DNA from: an uncultured Atopobiaceae bacterium
GTDB lineage: Bacteria; Actinomycetota; Coriobacteriia; Coriobacteriales; Atopobiaceae
Reading direction: 5' to 3'
Length of the DNA stretch: 12,035 nt
Assembly (NCBI GenBank): GCA_944321005.1
Contig: CALUJT010000041.1
Location: 1 to 12,035, forward strand
In this document: positions 1 through 6,957 of the stretch, in pieces
Layout: every line of letters starts with the position of its first letter
How positions within the stretch are numbered: position 1 is the stretch's first letter
The notes under the pieces: generated by a model
Databases searched by the model: none
What the model was told of the DNA's origin: nothing
What the model saw: the letters and a program-made list of their open reading frames with translations, nothing else
Program-made: the position numbers and the translations under genes

Positions 1-327
1 GTCTGCGTGACGCCGGCAGGCGAGCACGTGGTCTGCTGCATCCCGGTGGCAGACGAGCTCGACCTCAAGAAGGCGGCAGCCGCGGCGGGCGAGAAGAGCC
101 TCAGCCTCATGCACGTCCGCGACCTCGAGCCCACCACGGGCTACGTGCGCGGCGGCTGCTCCCCGGTTGGCATGAGGCGGCGCTTCCCCACGCTCGTGGA
201 CGAGACCGCCCAGCTCTTCGAGGAGATACACGTATCCGGCGGTCGCCGCGGCCTCTCCCTCGTGCTCGCGCCGGACGACCTGGTGCGCTTCTGCGACGCC
301 ACCTACGCCGACATCGTCCGAGGCTAG
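1..327 (+). CDS. ybaK: YbaK/EbsC-family Cys-tRNA(Pro)/aminoacyl-tRNA deacylase, 3' part
   Basis: The reading frame is open from base 1 to the TAG at 325-327, so the 5' end lies outside the window; 108 residues are visible of a family usually near 160. Family role: YbaK/EbsC proteins hydrolyse mischarged tRNA, typically Cys-tRNA(Pro), in the cytoplasm. Seen here: a helix beginning DELDLKKAAAAAGEK, then the family signature TGYVRGGCSPVG, a FPTLVDETA segment and the end motif IHVSGGRRGLSLVLAPDDL, which follow the order of the YbaK C-terminal half. A GTG at position 7 could be mistaken for the start, but the frame stays open upstream and the N-terminal third of the fold would be missing. It converges on the next gene, with only 16 bases between the stop codons. 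Family assignment is firm; substrate specificity is inferred. Confidence 0.88.
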   Translation, partial: VCVTPAGEHVVCCIPVADELDLKKAAAAAGEKSLSLMHVRDLEPTTGYVRGGCSPVGMRRRFPTLVDETAQLFEEIHVSGGRRGLSLVLAPDDLVRFCDATYADIVRG

Positions 328-354
328 GGGAGAGGTACCTTGGCTACGCCTCGG
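318..354. terminator. Hairpin between convergent genes (possible bidirectional terminator)
   Basis: CCGAGGC at 318-324 pairs perfectly with GCCTCGG at 348-354, with a 23-base loop containing the self-complementary GGTACC. The hairpin lies across the two facing stop codons (325-327 plus, 344-346 minus). Neither side has a clean U-tract, so intrinsic termination is only suggested by location and symmetry. Confidence 0.35.
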
Positions 355-610
355 CCACGTCGTGCTCGATGAGCATTCGAAGCCTTTGTGACCTGGTCTG
401 ATTGTGGGCAGCCGCCTTTCCGTCGAAGGCGCTGACAAGGGACTCGGGGACCTTTGCCCCTATGAGCCTGAGCCTTTCGGGGCTGATTCTCGGCCTTCCG
501 ACGAGTATCCTCCCGGGATGGCCGGGGAGCTCTCCGCGCTCAAAGCGCTCGGCAAGCTCCTCGATTGCCTCGTCGGTCAGCGTGGCCCCGTCGCGCGTGA
601 CATAGCTCAT
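344..610 (-). CDS. Ribbon-helix-helix (CopG/Arc-like) DNA-binding protein, antitoxin-like, no visible toxin partner
   Basis: An 88-residue protein. The N-terminal part (about 1-30, beginning MSYVTRDGATLTDEAIEE) is a short acidic segment often seen ahead of ribbon-helix-helix antitoxin domains. Residues about 47-85 fit a ribbon-helix-helix fold: a beta-strand (RLIGAKVP), helix A (ESLVSAFDGKAAAH), then the turn and helix B (QTRSQRLRMLIEH), with the TRS motif typical of the family. Start choice: GGGGAG at 620-625 lies 9 bases before the ATG at 610 but directly abuts the in-frame ATG at 619, so 610 is preferred. No toxin reading frame is adjacent on either side; the upstream minus-strand gene does not resemble one. 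It could be an orphan antitoxin or a plain small regulator. A perfect palindrome 31-45 bases upstream of the start suggests autoregulation. Confidence 0.8.
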   Translation of the reverse strand: MSYVTRDGATLTDEAIEELAERFERGELPGHPGRILVGRPRISPERLRLIGAKVPESLVSAFDGKAAAHNQTRSQRLRMLIEHDVAEA

Positions 611-640
611 GGAATCCATCTCCCCAGCTCTTCGAGCACC

Positions 641-655
641 TTCTGTTAAACAGAA
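641..655 (-). promoter_or_regulatory. Perfect 15-bp palindrome with adjacent -10 element upstream of the RHH gene
   Basis: TTCTGTT (641-647), A, AACAGAA (649-655) is a perfect inverted repeat. On the minus strand it follows directly after -10-like sequences (TATTAT, overlapped by TATGAT, complement of about 655-663), so it would cover the transcription start of the 344-610 gene. Position and 7-bp half-sites suit a dimeric or tetrameric repressor, most simply the ribbon-helix-helix protein itself. No good -35 box is visible. Confidence 0.55.
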
Positions 656-682
656 TCATAATACGAAATTGAGCGGGGATGG

Positions 683-706
683 GCGGGGGCGCTCCTGCGC
701 CCCCGC
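683..706 (-). terminator. Strong GC hairpin after the 164-aa gene
   Basis: GCGGGGGCGC (683-692), a TCCT loop and GCGCCCCCGC (697-706) form a perfect 10-bp stem 5 bases beyond the stop codon of the 712-1206 gene. On the minus strand the tail is C-rich before a short AATTT, so this is not a textbook U-tract terminator, but the placement fits 3'-end formation. Confidence 0.5.
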
Positions 707-711
707 TGGCG

Positions 712-1206
712 TCAGCCTCCTATGACCATCTCGTCGCAGTGCTCGATGACGATCTGCATCGGGTGACGCATGGGCCAGTCGCCGCAGCCGCAGCTGCCGC
801 ACGCCCCGCGCTCGAGGAAGTCCCTCAGGGGGAAGGGCTCCTCGCCATCGAGGCCGTCCGCGCACCCGAAGAGCGCCTCGCCCAGGTCCAGCTCCCCCTC
901 GCTCAGGAACGTCTCGACGAAGCGCCGCTCCGCCTCGAGGACGGCCTGGTCCTCGCGGCGCTCGTCCTCCTTGTCCTTCTCGCCCGCCGCTTCCACGTCG
1001 TGCGCCCGCTCCTCGTTCCTGTCCATCTCGCTCTCGAGGGTGCGGAGCGCGACCACGTGCCTCACCGCCCTCACGTAGGAGGGGTCGTCCTCCTGCCCCG
1101 GCTTCATCACGATGACGATCGTGTCCTTCGGGCAGTCCCTCTCGTCTTCCCCGAAGTCGCTCTCGTAGCGCACCTTCACCCTAGCCCCAGACCAGTACAG
1201 CGCCAT
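712..1206 (-). CDS. Unrecognised 164-residue acidic protein with C-terminal Cys cluster
   Basis: I do not recognise this protein. It begins MALYWSGARVKVRYESDF, and a strong AAGGAGAG site lies just upstream of this ATG, so longer in-frame extensions toward 1533 are rejected. Codons end almost always in G or C, matching the neighbouring real genes. Residues about 1-60 look like a compact alpha/beta part (DTIVIVMKPG, YVRAVRHVVALRTL). Residues about 66-108 are a highly charged Glu/Lys/Arg/Asp helix, possibly coiled coil. The C-terminus carries C136, C139, C141 and C157 in the pattern CGSCGC...HC with nearby histidines (H148, H156), which could bind a metal. There is no signal peptide or membrane segment, so it is presumably cytoplasmic. 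It diverges from the histidine operon and ends in a GC hairpin. The chance that it is a real gene is high; its function is unknown. Confidence 0.72.
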   Translation of the reverse strand: MALYWSGARVKVRYESDFGEDERDCPKDTIVIVMKPGQEDDPSYVRAVRHVVALRTLESEMDRNEERAHDVEAAGEKDKEDERREDQAVLEAERRFVETFLSEGELDLGEALFGCADGLDGEEPFPLRDFLERGACGSCGCGDWPMRHPMQIVIEHCDEMVIGG

Positions 1207-1523
1207 CTCGCTCTCCTTTCCGTCGCCCTTCGTGGGGGCAGAGCCTAGCAGGGAGGCGGGGCGCCCTGTCTTACCGGGTGCTGACGCGTCCCTTACGGCG
1301 CTGGTAAGGGCCGACGTCCCATGACGATGGTTGCAAGTTTGTTCGGCGGGCGGCGGGTTTGGGACCCTGGGCGGCCGGTGTCCGGGCGGAGGGGGACGGC
1401 GAGGGGGGCGCGTTCCGGCGGATGCGGATGTTTCGCCTCTGCAACGCCGCCCCGGCCCCGGCGCCGCTAGTACTTTACTGTGATAAAGTCGTGCCCGCAG
1501 CACCAACCGAAAGGAACCCTCAC
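1207..1523. other. Divergent control region between the 164-aa gene and hisZG
   Basis: No credible gene lies in these 317 bases. It holds the ribosome binding site of the minus-strand gene at its left edge and two overlapping hairpins at 1270-1310: CTTACC (1270-1275) can pair with GGTAAG (1303-1308), or CCCTTAC (1290-1296) with GTAAGGG (1304-1310). The hisZG promoter and operator candidate lie near its right edge. I searched for a His-codon-rich leader peptide and for a T-box consensus and saw neither. GC is very high except around 1470-1490. Confidence 0.6.
1472..1489 (+). promoter_or_regulatory. Candidate extended -10 promoter overlapped by an ACTTTA-N6-TAAAGT operator, for the his operon
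   Basis: ACTTTA (1472-1477) and TAAAGT (1484-1489) form a perfect 6-bp inverted repeat with a 6-base spacer. It overlaps TGTGATAAA (1479-1487), which reads as an extended -10 element (TGn followed by GATAAA). There is no -35 box at normal distance, consistent with an extended -10 promoter. Predicted transcription would start near 1494, about 30 bases before the GTG start. A repressor on the palindrome would block RNA polymerase. A TrpR-superfamily HisR-type repressor, reported for his genes in some Gram-positive bacteria, is one candidate; that link is inference. Confidence 0.5.
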
Positions 1524-3194
1524 GTGATAGCAAGAACCCCTCGGGGCTTTCGCGACATCCTCCCGCGGGAGGCGCTCGCGCGCGAGCGGATCTCCGCCGT
1601 CGTGCGCGAGCGCTTCTCCGCCGCGGGCTACCTTCCCGTGGAGACCCCGCTCCTGGAGGACCGCTCCGTCCTCGAGCGCGGGGCCCGCATCAAGGACTCC
1701 GCCTTCCAGCTCTTCGACTCGGACGGCACCCTCCTCATGCTCCGTCCGGACCTCACGCTCCCCGTTGCGCGCCTCGTGGCCGGGCGCGTGGGCGCGGACG
1801 GGCTCCCGGCGCGCTTTCGCTACGAGGCCCCCGTCGTGCGCGAGGAGCCGAGCCTGCGCGGGCAGCCGCGCCAGTTCACGCAGCTGGGCGTGGAGCTCGT
1901 GGGGGAGGACGGCGCCGCGGCGGAGGTCGAGGTCGTGCGCCTGCTCGGCGACGCCCTCGCCGCGCTGGAGGTGCCGGCATGGCGCATCGTCTTCGGGTCG
2001 GTCACCCCGCTCAAGGCGCTGCTCGACGCCTGCGCCCCCACGCCGGCGTTCCGCGAGCGCGTGCTCTCGCTCGTGCACGACTCCGACCTCGTCACCCTGG
2101 ACGAGGCCATCGCCTCCGAGCCCGCCCTCGCGCCGGCGCAGGCGCGCGCCCTCGCCGAGGTGCCGCGCCTCTGCGGCGGTGCGGAGGTCATCGACAGGCT
2201 CGACGTCCTTCTCGCCGAGGCGGGCGTGCCCGAGGCGGCGCGCGGGACGGAGGAGCTCGCCGAGCTCGCGCGCGCCCTCGAGGACCTCTTCAGGGCGGGG
2301 CGCCTCTCCTTCGACTTCTCCATCATCAACTCGTTCGACTACTACACGGGCATCATCTTCAAGGGCTACGCGGAGGGCATCGCGGCGAGCCTCGCCTCGG
2401 GCGGTCGCTACGATGCGGTGCTCGCCAACCTGGGCCGCCCGGGCCTTGCCGCCTGCGGCTTCGCGCTCTCGCTCGAGCGTCTCCAGGAGGTCCTGGGCGA
2501 GCCCGGCGAGTCCGGCGTGGTGACGCCCGGCGTGCGCGTGGCGGCGCGGCCCATCCGCATCGCCGTGCCCAAGGGCTCGCTCTTCAAGCCGTGCGTGGAG
2601 GCGCTCGAGGCGGCGGGCCTTCCCACCGACGAGCTCCGTGACCTGGGCCGCAAGCTCATCGTGCGAGACGGTGACGTGGAGTACGTCATCGTGCGCGCCC
2701 AGGACGCGCCTGCCTTCGTGGGGCACGGCGGCGCCGACTGCGGCATCTGCGGGCGCGACTCGCTCGTGGAGGCGGGCCTCGACCTCCTGCAGCTCGTCGA
2801 CCTTGGCTTTGGCGGATGCCGCTTCGTGGTGGCCGAGCCGCGCGACAAGGCGGGCGAGGCCGAGCGCAACTACGGCTGGCGCGGCACGGTGCGCGTGGCC
2901 ACCAAGTACCCGCGCATCACCCAGCGCTACTACGACTCCATCGGGCAGCAGGTGGACATCGTCACGCTCCACGGCAACATCGAGCTCGGGCCCATCGTGG
3001 GCATGGCCGACCGCATCGTGGACATCACGGCAACGGGCACCACGCTCGCCGAGAACGACCTCGTGATCGTGGACGAGGTCCTGCCGTGCACCGCGCGGTT
3101 CTTCGCGGGGCCGGCGGCCTATCGCTGCGACAGGAGGATCCGCGACCTCGCGCGCCGGCTCGCCGAGGTCTCGCACGAAGGGGGAAGGCAATGA
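1524..3194 (+). CDS. hisZG: HisZ-HisG fusion: ATP phosphoribosyltransferase regulatory subunit plus catalytic subunit
   Basis: A 556-residue protein for the first, committed step of histidine synthesis: ATP plus PRPP to phosphoribosyl-ATP and pyrophosphate. Residues 1 to about 325 are a HisZ (histidyl-tRNA synthetase-like) domain: TPRGFRDILP at the N-terminus, FDYYTG at 271-276, GGRYD at 293-297 and an ACGFALSLERL end segment. A short linker (about 326-341) leads to a short-form HisG domain from residue 342 (RPIRIAVPKGSLF) to the end, with the PRPP-binding motif DITATGTT at 500-507. Short HisG enzymes normally need HisZ as a separate subunit; here both are one chain with no frameshift. Start: AAAGGAA (1510-1515) lies 8 bases before GTG 1524, and homology begins there, so the upstream in-frame extension to 1359 is rejected. 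No convincing internal ribosome site precedes the HisG part (GTGs at 2517 and 2520). The stop overlaps the hisD start by 4 bases. Feedback inhibition by histidine is expected from the family. Confidence 0.93.
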   Translation: MIARTPRGFRDILPREALARERISAVVRERFSAAGYLPVETPLLEDRSVLERGARIKDSAFQLFDSDGTLLMLRPDLTLPVARLVAGRVGADGLPARFRYEAPVVREEPSLRGQPRQFTQLGVELVGEDGAAAEVEVVRLLGDALAALEVPAWRIVFGSVTPLKALLDACAPTPAFRERVLSLVHDSDLVTLDEAIASEPALAPAQARALAEVPRLCGGAEVIDRLDVLLAEAGVPEAARGTEELAELARALEDLFRAGRLSFDFSIINSFDYYTGIIFKGYAEGIAASLASGGRYDAVLANLGRPGLAACGFALSLERLQEVLGEPGESGVVTPGVRVAARPIRIAVPKGSLFKPCVEALEAAGLPTDELRDLGRKLIVRDGDVEYVIVRAQDAPAFVGHGGADCGICGRDSLVEAGLDLLQLVDLGFGGCRFVVAEPRDKAGEAERNYGWRGTVRVATKYPRITQRYYDSIGQQVDIVTLHGNIELGPIVGMADRIVDITATGTTLAENDLVIVDEVLPCTARFFAGPAAYRCDRRIRDLARRLAEVSHEGGRQ

Positions 3195-4570
3195 GGACGG
3201 TCACGCTCACGGGTGGGAGGCGCCTCACGCAGGCGGACCTCAACCGCACGGGCGCCCTGCCCGCGGACGTGTGCGCCGCGGCCGAGAAGATCGTGGACGA
3301 CGTGCGCGCCCGCGGGGACGAGGCAGTTCGCGAGTACTGCATGCGCTTCGACCGCGCGTGCCCGGAGAGCTTCCGCGTGCCCGACGAGCTGGTGCGAGGC
3401 GCGCTCGACCTCGTGGCGCCGGAGTTCCTGGCGTCGCTCGCCCGCGCGCGTGACCAGATCCTCGCGTTCCACGAGCGCGAGCGCGAGCAGTCCTGGTTCA
3501 CCACGCGCCCGGACGGCACGCTCCTGGGCGTGCAGGTGACGCCCGTGGCCTCCGCGGCCGTCTACGTGCCCGGCGGGCGCGCCCAGTACCCCTCCACCGT
3601 CCTCATGGACACCGTTCCCGCCAAGGTCGCGGGCGTGGGGCGCGTGGTGATGGTGACACCGCCGCAGGCGGACGGCACCCTCTCGGCCTACACGCTCGCC
3701 GCCGCGGCGCTCGCCGGGGTGGACGAGGTCTACGCCGTGGGCGGGGCCCAGGCCGTGGCGGCCGTGGCGTACGGCACCGAGTCCATCCCCGCGGTCGAGA
3801 AGATCGTGGGCCCCGGCAACGCCTACGTGGCGGCTGCCAAGCGCTACGTCTCGGGCGACGTGGGCATAGACATGGTCGCCGGCCCCTCCGAGGTCTGCGT
3901 GCTGGCGGATGCCACGGCAGACCCCGTGGTGGTGGCCGCCGACCTCATGGCCCAGGCCGAGCACGACCCCATGGCGAGCTGCTACCTCGTGACCTGCGAC
4001 GCGGACCTGCCGGGGCGCGTGCTCGCCGCGGCGGAGCGCCTGGTCTCCCAGAGCCCGCGCGAGGACATCACGCGCGCGAGCCTCGACGAGCGCGGCGTGA
4101 TCGTGGTGGCCGAGAGCCTGGACGCCGCCGTCGACGCCGTGAACGTGGTGGCGCCCGAGCACCTGGAGCTCCACTGCGAGGGCGCCATGGGGCTTCTGGG
4201 CAAGATCAGGAACGCCGGGGCCATCTTCGTGGGCGCCTGGAGCTCCGAGCCGCTGGGGGACTACGTGGCCGGCCCCAACCACACGCTGCCCACCGGCGGC
4301 ACCGCGCGCTGGGCCAACCCTCTGGGGGTCTACGACTTCCAGAAGCGCTCGAGCGTCATCTCCTACACGCCCGAGGGGCTTCTCGCCGACGCCCCCTCCG
4401 CCCAGACGCTCGCGCAGTCAGAGGGCCTCTGGGCGCACGCGCTCTCCGTGGGCCTGCGCCGGCGCCTCGCCGAGGGCGGCACCTACGACGTGGACGACGT
4501 GGCGCGCGTCGCCTGGCCGGAGGACCTGCCCGCCCCCGCCGGCGTGCGGCTGCCGCGTGAGGGGGCCTGA
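3191..4570 (+). CDS. hisD: Histidinol dehydrogenase
   Basis: A 459-residue zinc enzyme catalysing the last two steps, L-histidinol to L-histidinal to L-histidine, with two NAD+. The family signature IVGPGNAYVAAAKRYVSG is followed by GIDMVAGPSEVCVLAD. Residues matching the known active site are present: Q255 and H258 (MAQAEHDP), the E323-H324 pair (APEHLEL) that acts as general base, D357 (LGDYVAG), H364 (PNHTLPTGG) and H416 (GLWAHAL), the last corresponding to the zinc-binding His supplied by the partner subunit. Length is normal. The ATG at 3191 overlaps the TGA of hisZG (ATGA), so translation is probably coupled. It ends 1 base before the hisC ATG. Nothing is missing or unusual. Confidence 0.97.
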   Translation: MRTVTLTGGRRLTQADLNRTGALPADVCAAAEKIVDDVRARGDEAVREYCMRFDRACPESFRVPDELVRGALDLVAPEFLASLARARDQILAFHEREREQSWFTTRPDGTLLGVQVTPVASAAVYVPGGRAQYPSTVLMDTVPAKVAGVGRVVMVTPPQADGTLSAYTLAAAALAGVDEVYAVGGAQAVAAVAYGTESIPAVEKIVGPGNAYVAAAKRYVSGDVGIDMVAGPSEVCVLADATADPVVVAADLMAQAEHDPMASCYLVTCDADLPGRVLAAAERLVSQSPREDITRASLDERGVIVVAESLDAAVDAVNVVAPEHLELHCEGAMGLLGKIRNAGAIFVGAWSSEPLGDYVAGPNHTLPTGGTARWANPLGVYDFQKRSSVISYTPEGLLADAPSAQTLAQSEGLWAHALSVGLRRRLAEGGTYDVDDVARVAWPEDLPAPAGVRLPREGA

Positions 4571-4571
4571 C

Positions 4572-5687
4572 ATGGGCGGGGAGAGCCGCGTCGCGCGCGG
4601 CGAGAAGAGCCTGGACCTCGCGGGCAGGGTGCGCCCCTCGCTCGCCTCGTTCGAGCCCTACGACCCCGCCTTCGCGCCGTGCCGGGTGAACCTCTCGGCA
4701 AACGAGAACACCCACGAGATGCCGGCGGAGTATGCGGGCGCCCTGCGCGCCGCGCTGGCCGCGACGCCGCTCAACCGCTACCCGGACCCGATGGCCAACG
4801 CCCTGCGCGACGCGCTGGCGGAGCGCCACGGCGTCTCCCGCGGCAACATCGTGGTGGGCAACGGTGGCGACGAGGTGCTCTTCAACCTGCTGATGGCGTT
4901 CGGCGGCCCGGGGCGGACGCTCGTCACCTGCCCGCCGGACTTCTCGGAGTACGCGCTCTTCGCGCAGATGACGGAGACCCCGCACGTGGCGGTGCCGCGC
5001 GACGCCGAGGACTTCTCGGTGGATGCCGACGCGCTCGTGGCGGCCGCCTCCGACGCGGCGCTCGTGATCCTCACCTCGCCCAACAACCCCACGGGCGACC
5101 TCCTGGACCATGCGGTCCTGCGCCGTCTGCTGGACGAGACGGATGCCCTCGTGCTCGTGGACGAGGCGTACGTGGAGTTTGCCCCGGAGGGCACGAGCGT
5201 CGTGGGCCTCGTTGCCGCCGAGCCGCGCCTCGTGGTGCTGCGCACGCTCTCCAAGGCCTTTGGCCTCGCGGGCGTGCGCGCGGGCTACCTCGTGGCGGAC
5301 CCGTCCGTCGTGGACGTCCTGGGGGCCGTGCGTCAGATATACTCCGTTGACGTGCTCGCGCAGGCCGCCGCGCTCGCCGCGGTCACGCACCGGGGCGCCC
5401 TCGCGCCCGTGGTGGCGGACGTCGTGTCCGAGCGGGAGCGCCTCTCGGCCGGCCTCTCCGCGCTTCCCGGGGTGCGCACGTGGCCGTCCGCCGGGAACTT
5501 CGTGCTCGTGCGGGTGGCGGGCGCCCACCGCGTGTGGGAGCGCCTGCGCGACGAGCACTCCGTCCTGGTTCGCGACTTCTCGTCCGCGCCGGGGCTCGAG
5601 GGATGTCTCAGGATCTCCGTGGGCACGCGCGAGGAGAACGACGTTCTTCTCGACGCGCTCGCGACGCTTTTGAGGGAGGAAGCATGA
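4572..5687 (+). CDS. hisC: Histidinol-phosphate aminotransferase
   Basis: A 371-residue class I/II PLP-dependent aminotransferase converting imidazole acetol phosphate plus glutamate to histidinol phosphate. Seen: [12 protein letters not shown] near the N-terminus, the cofactor-binding SPNNPTGD and LVDEAYVEF segments (Asn, Asp, Tyr), the PLP lysine K228 in [15 protein letters not shown], and a C-terminal [13 protein letters not shown] carrying the substrate-carboxylate arginine. Start: GAGGGGG (4559-4565) is spaced 6 bases from ATG 4572. An in-frame GTG at 4557 would overlap hisD and lies within that ribosome site, so it is not used here. The stop TGA overlaps the hisB ATG (ATGA at 5684-5687). 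HisC-type enzymes can also act on aromatic amino acids; operon position supports the histidine role. Confidence 0.95.
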   Translation: MGGESRVARGEKSLDLAGRVRPSLASFEPYDPAFAPCRVNLSANENTHEMPAEYAGALRAALAATPLNRYPDPMANALRDALAERHGVSRGNIVVGNGGDEVLFNLLMAFGGPGRTLVTCPPDFSEYALFAQMTETPHVAVPRDAEDFSVDADALVAAASDAALVILTSPNNPTGDLLDHAVLRRLLDETDALVLVDEAYVEFAPEGTSVVGLVAAEPRLVVLRTLSKAFGLAGVRAGYLVADPSVVDVLGAVRQIYSVDVLAQAAALAAVTHRGALAPVVADVVSERERLSAGLSALPGVRTWPSAGNFVLVRVAGAHRVWERLRDEHSVLVRDFSSAPGLEGCLRISVGTREENDVLLDALATLLREEA

Positions 5688-6271
5688 CCAGGACCGCCAA
5701 GGCCGTCCGCGCCACCGCCGAGACGGACATAGGCCTGTCCGTCGACCTCGACGGGACGGGCGCCTACGACATCGAGACCGGCGTGGGCTTCTTCGACCAC
5801 ATGCTCGCCGCGTTCTCCCGGCACTCGCTCGTGGACCTCACCGTCCGCGTGAAGGGCGACACCCAGGTGGACGACCACCACACCGTGGAGGACACGGGCA
5901 TCGTGCTGGGCCAGGCCCTGCGCGAGGCGCTGGGGGACAAGCGGGGCATCCGCCGCTTTGGCTCCGTCACGGTGCCGCTGGACGAGGCGCTCGTGATGGC
6001 GGCCGTGGACGTCTCCGGCCGCGGCGAGCTCTACTGGGACGTGCCCATCGGCCCCGCCAAGGTGGGGACCTTCGACACCGAGCTCGGGCGCGAGTTCTTC
6101 TGCGGCCTGGCGCGCGAGGCGGGCGTCACGCTCCACCTGCGCCTCGTGTGCGGCGAGAACGCCCACCACATCCTCGAGGCAACCTTCAAGGCCGCCGCGC
6201 GGGCGCTGCGCGAGGCCGTGGAGCCGGACCCGCGCGTCGAGGGCGTGCCCTCCACCAAGGGGAGCCTGTGA
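5684..6271 (+). CDS. hisB: Imidazoleglycerol-phosphate dehydratase (single-domain)
   Basis: A 195-residue manganese enzyme converting imidazole glycerol phosphate to imidazole acetol phosphate. The two halves of the IGPD fold each carry metal ligands: GVGFFDHML with D38-H39, DDHHTVED with H65-H66 and E69, and the second-half [14 protein letters not shown] with H161-H162 and E165. Length matches the monofunctional enzyme. The N-terminal HAD phosphatase domain of the enterobacterial HisB is absent, so histidinol phosphate must be dephosphorylated by another protein not in this window. GGGAGGA at 5674-5680 and the 4-base overlap with hisC indicate translational coupling. The stop TGA shares one base with the hisH ATG. 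Confidence 0.97.
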   Translation: MTRTAKAVRATAETDIGLSVDLDGTGAYDIETGVGFFDHMLAAFSRHSLVDLTVRVKGDTQVDDHHTVEDTGIVLGQALREALGDKRGIRRFGSVTVPLDEALVMAAVDVSGRGELYWDVPIGPAKVGTFDTELGREFFCGLAREAGVTLHLRLVCGENAHHILEATFKAAARALREAVEPDPRVEGVPSTKGSL

Positions 6272-6957
6272 TGGCGGGCCCCGCGGGCGCGGGCCGCATC
6301 GTCGTCGTCGACTACCACAAGGGCAACATCAGCTCCGTGGTGCGCGGACTCGCGGAGGCGGGCGGCACCGCAACGGTCTCCGACGACCCCGACGAGATCC
6401 GCGCCGCCTCCGGCGTGGTGCTGCCCGGCGTGGGGAGCTTCGGGGACGCGATGGGCTACCTTCGCGAGAGCGGGGAGGCGGACGCCGTGCTGGACGCGAT
6501 CGGTCGCGGCGTGCCCTTCCTCGGCATCTGCCTGGGCCTCCAGCTCCTCTTCGAGCGCGGCAGCGAGACGGACGACGGCTCGTGGGCCGAGGGCCTGGGC
6601 GTGCTCCCCGGCTCCGCCACGCGCCTGGAGTCCGACCGCCTCAAGGTCCCGCACGTGGGCTGGGACCAGCTCCACCTGACGGAGCGCGGTCGCGCGTGCC
6701 CGCTCTTCTCGGCCGTCCCCGAGGGCGCCAACGTCTACTTCACGCACTCCTTCGCCCTTGCGGACGACGTGCCCGACGAGGTGGTGGCGGCCCGCACGCA
6801 CTACGTTCGCAGCTTTGCGAGCGCCGCCTGGAGGGACAACGTCTTTGGCGTGCAGTTCCACCCGGAGAAGTCCTCGGCGGTGGGGCTCGCCATCCTCCGG
6901 GGCTTCGTGGCGGTGGTCGACGGCGCGGCCGGCGGGGGCTCCGGCTCTCTGGGATAA
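6271..6957 (+). CDS. hisH: Imidazole glycerol phosphate synthase, glutaminase subunit
   Basis: A 228-residue class I glutamine amidotransferase that supplies ammonia through a channel to HisF. The catalytic triad is visible: C87 in FLGICLGLQLLFE, then H197 and E199 in VQFHPEKS. PGVGSFGDAMGYL gives the oxyanion/loop region and VDYHKGNISSV the N-terminal strand. The ATG shares a base with the hisB stop (TGATG) and is preceded by AAGGGGAG. A 10-residue N-terminal extension ([10 protein letters not shown]) is slightly longer than usual. Its partner hisF lies about 4.5 kb downstream, beyond hisA, a reductase gene and a toxin-antitoxin segment, an unusual separation for two subunits of one complex. 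It ends the tightly packed part of the operon; 84 bases separate it from hisA. Confidence 0.96.
   Translation: MAGPAGAGRIVVVDYHKGNISSVVRGLAEAGGTATVSDDPDEIRAASGVVLPGVGSFGDAMGYLRESGEADAVLDAIGRGVPFLGICLGLQLLFERGSETDDGSWAEGLGVLPGSATRLESDRLKVPHVGWDQLHLTERGRACPLFSAVPEGANVYFTHSFALADDVPDEVVAARTHYVRSFASAAWRDNVFGVQFHPEKSSAVGLAILRGFVAVVDGAAGGGSGSLG

Noticed and set aside
404..649. Plus-strand frames opposite the RHH gene
   Set aside because: No ribosome site and no recognisable motif; the minus strand encodes a clear ribbon-helix-helix protein.
679..1248. Plus-strand frame opposite the 164-aa gene (and 656-865 minus)
   Set aside because: Low-complexity Leu/Ala/Val/Arg composition without a ribosome site; the minus-strand frame has the better start and codon use.
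1321..1470. Possible his leader peptide for attenuation (short frame from ATG 1321)
   Set aside because: It has no histidine codons, no ribosome site, and no terminator/antiterminator pair with a U-tract.
1359..1523. N-terminal extension of hisZG by 55 codons
   Set aside because: The translated segment has no HisZ homology, crosses the likely promoter, and a good ribosome site precedes GTG 1524.
1467..3191. Long minus-strand open frame (574 codons) opposite hisZG, with similar ones opposite hisD (3119-4282), hisC (4356-5558), hisH (6031-6960) and the reductase (7809-9011)
   Set aside because: Mirror frames expected in very GC-rich genes: composition dominated by Arg, His, Ala, Gly and Glu, no family motifs, no ribosome sites, and each lies opposite a firmly identified gene.
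4557..4571. GTG 4557 as the hisC start
   Set aside because: It overlaps hisD and forms part of the GAGGGGG site that serves ATG 4572.
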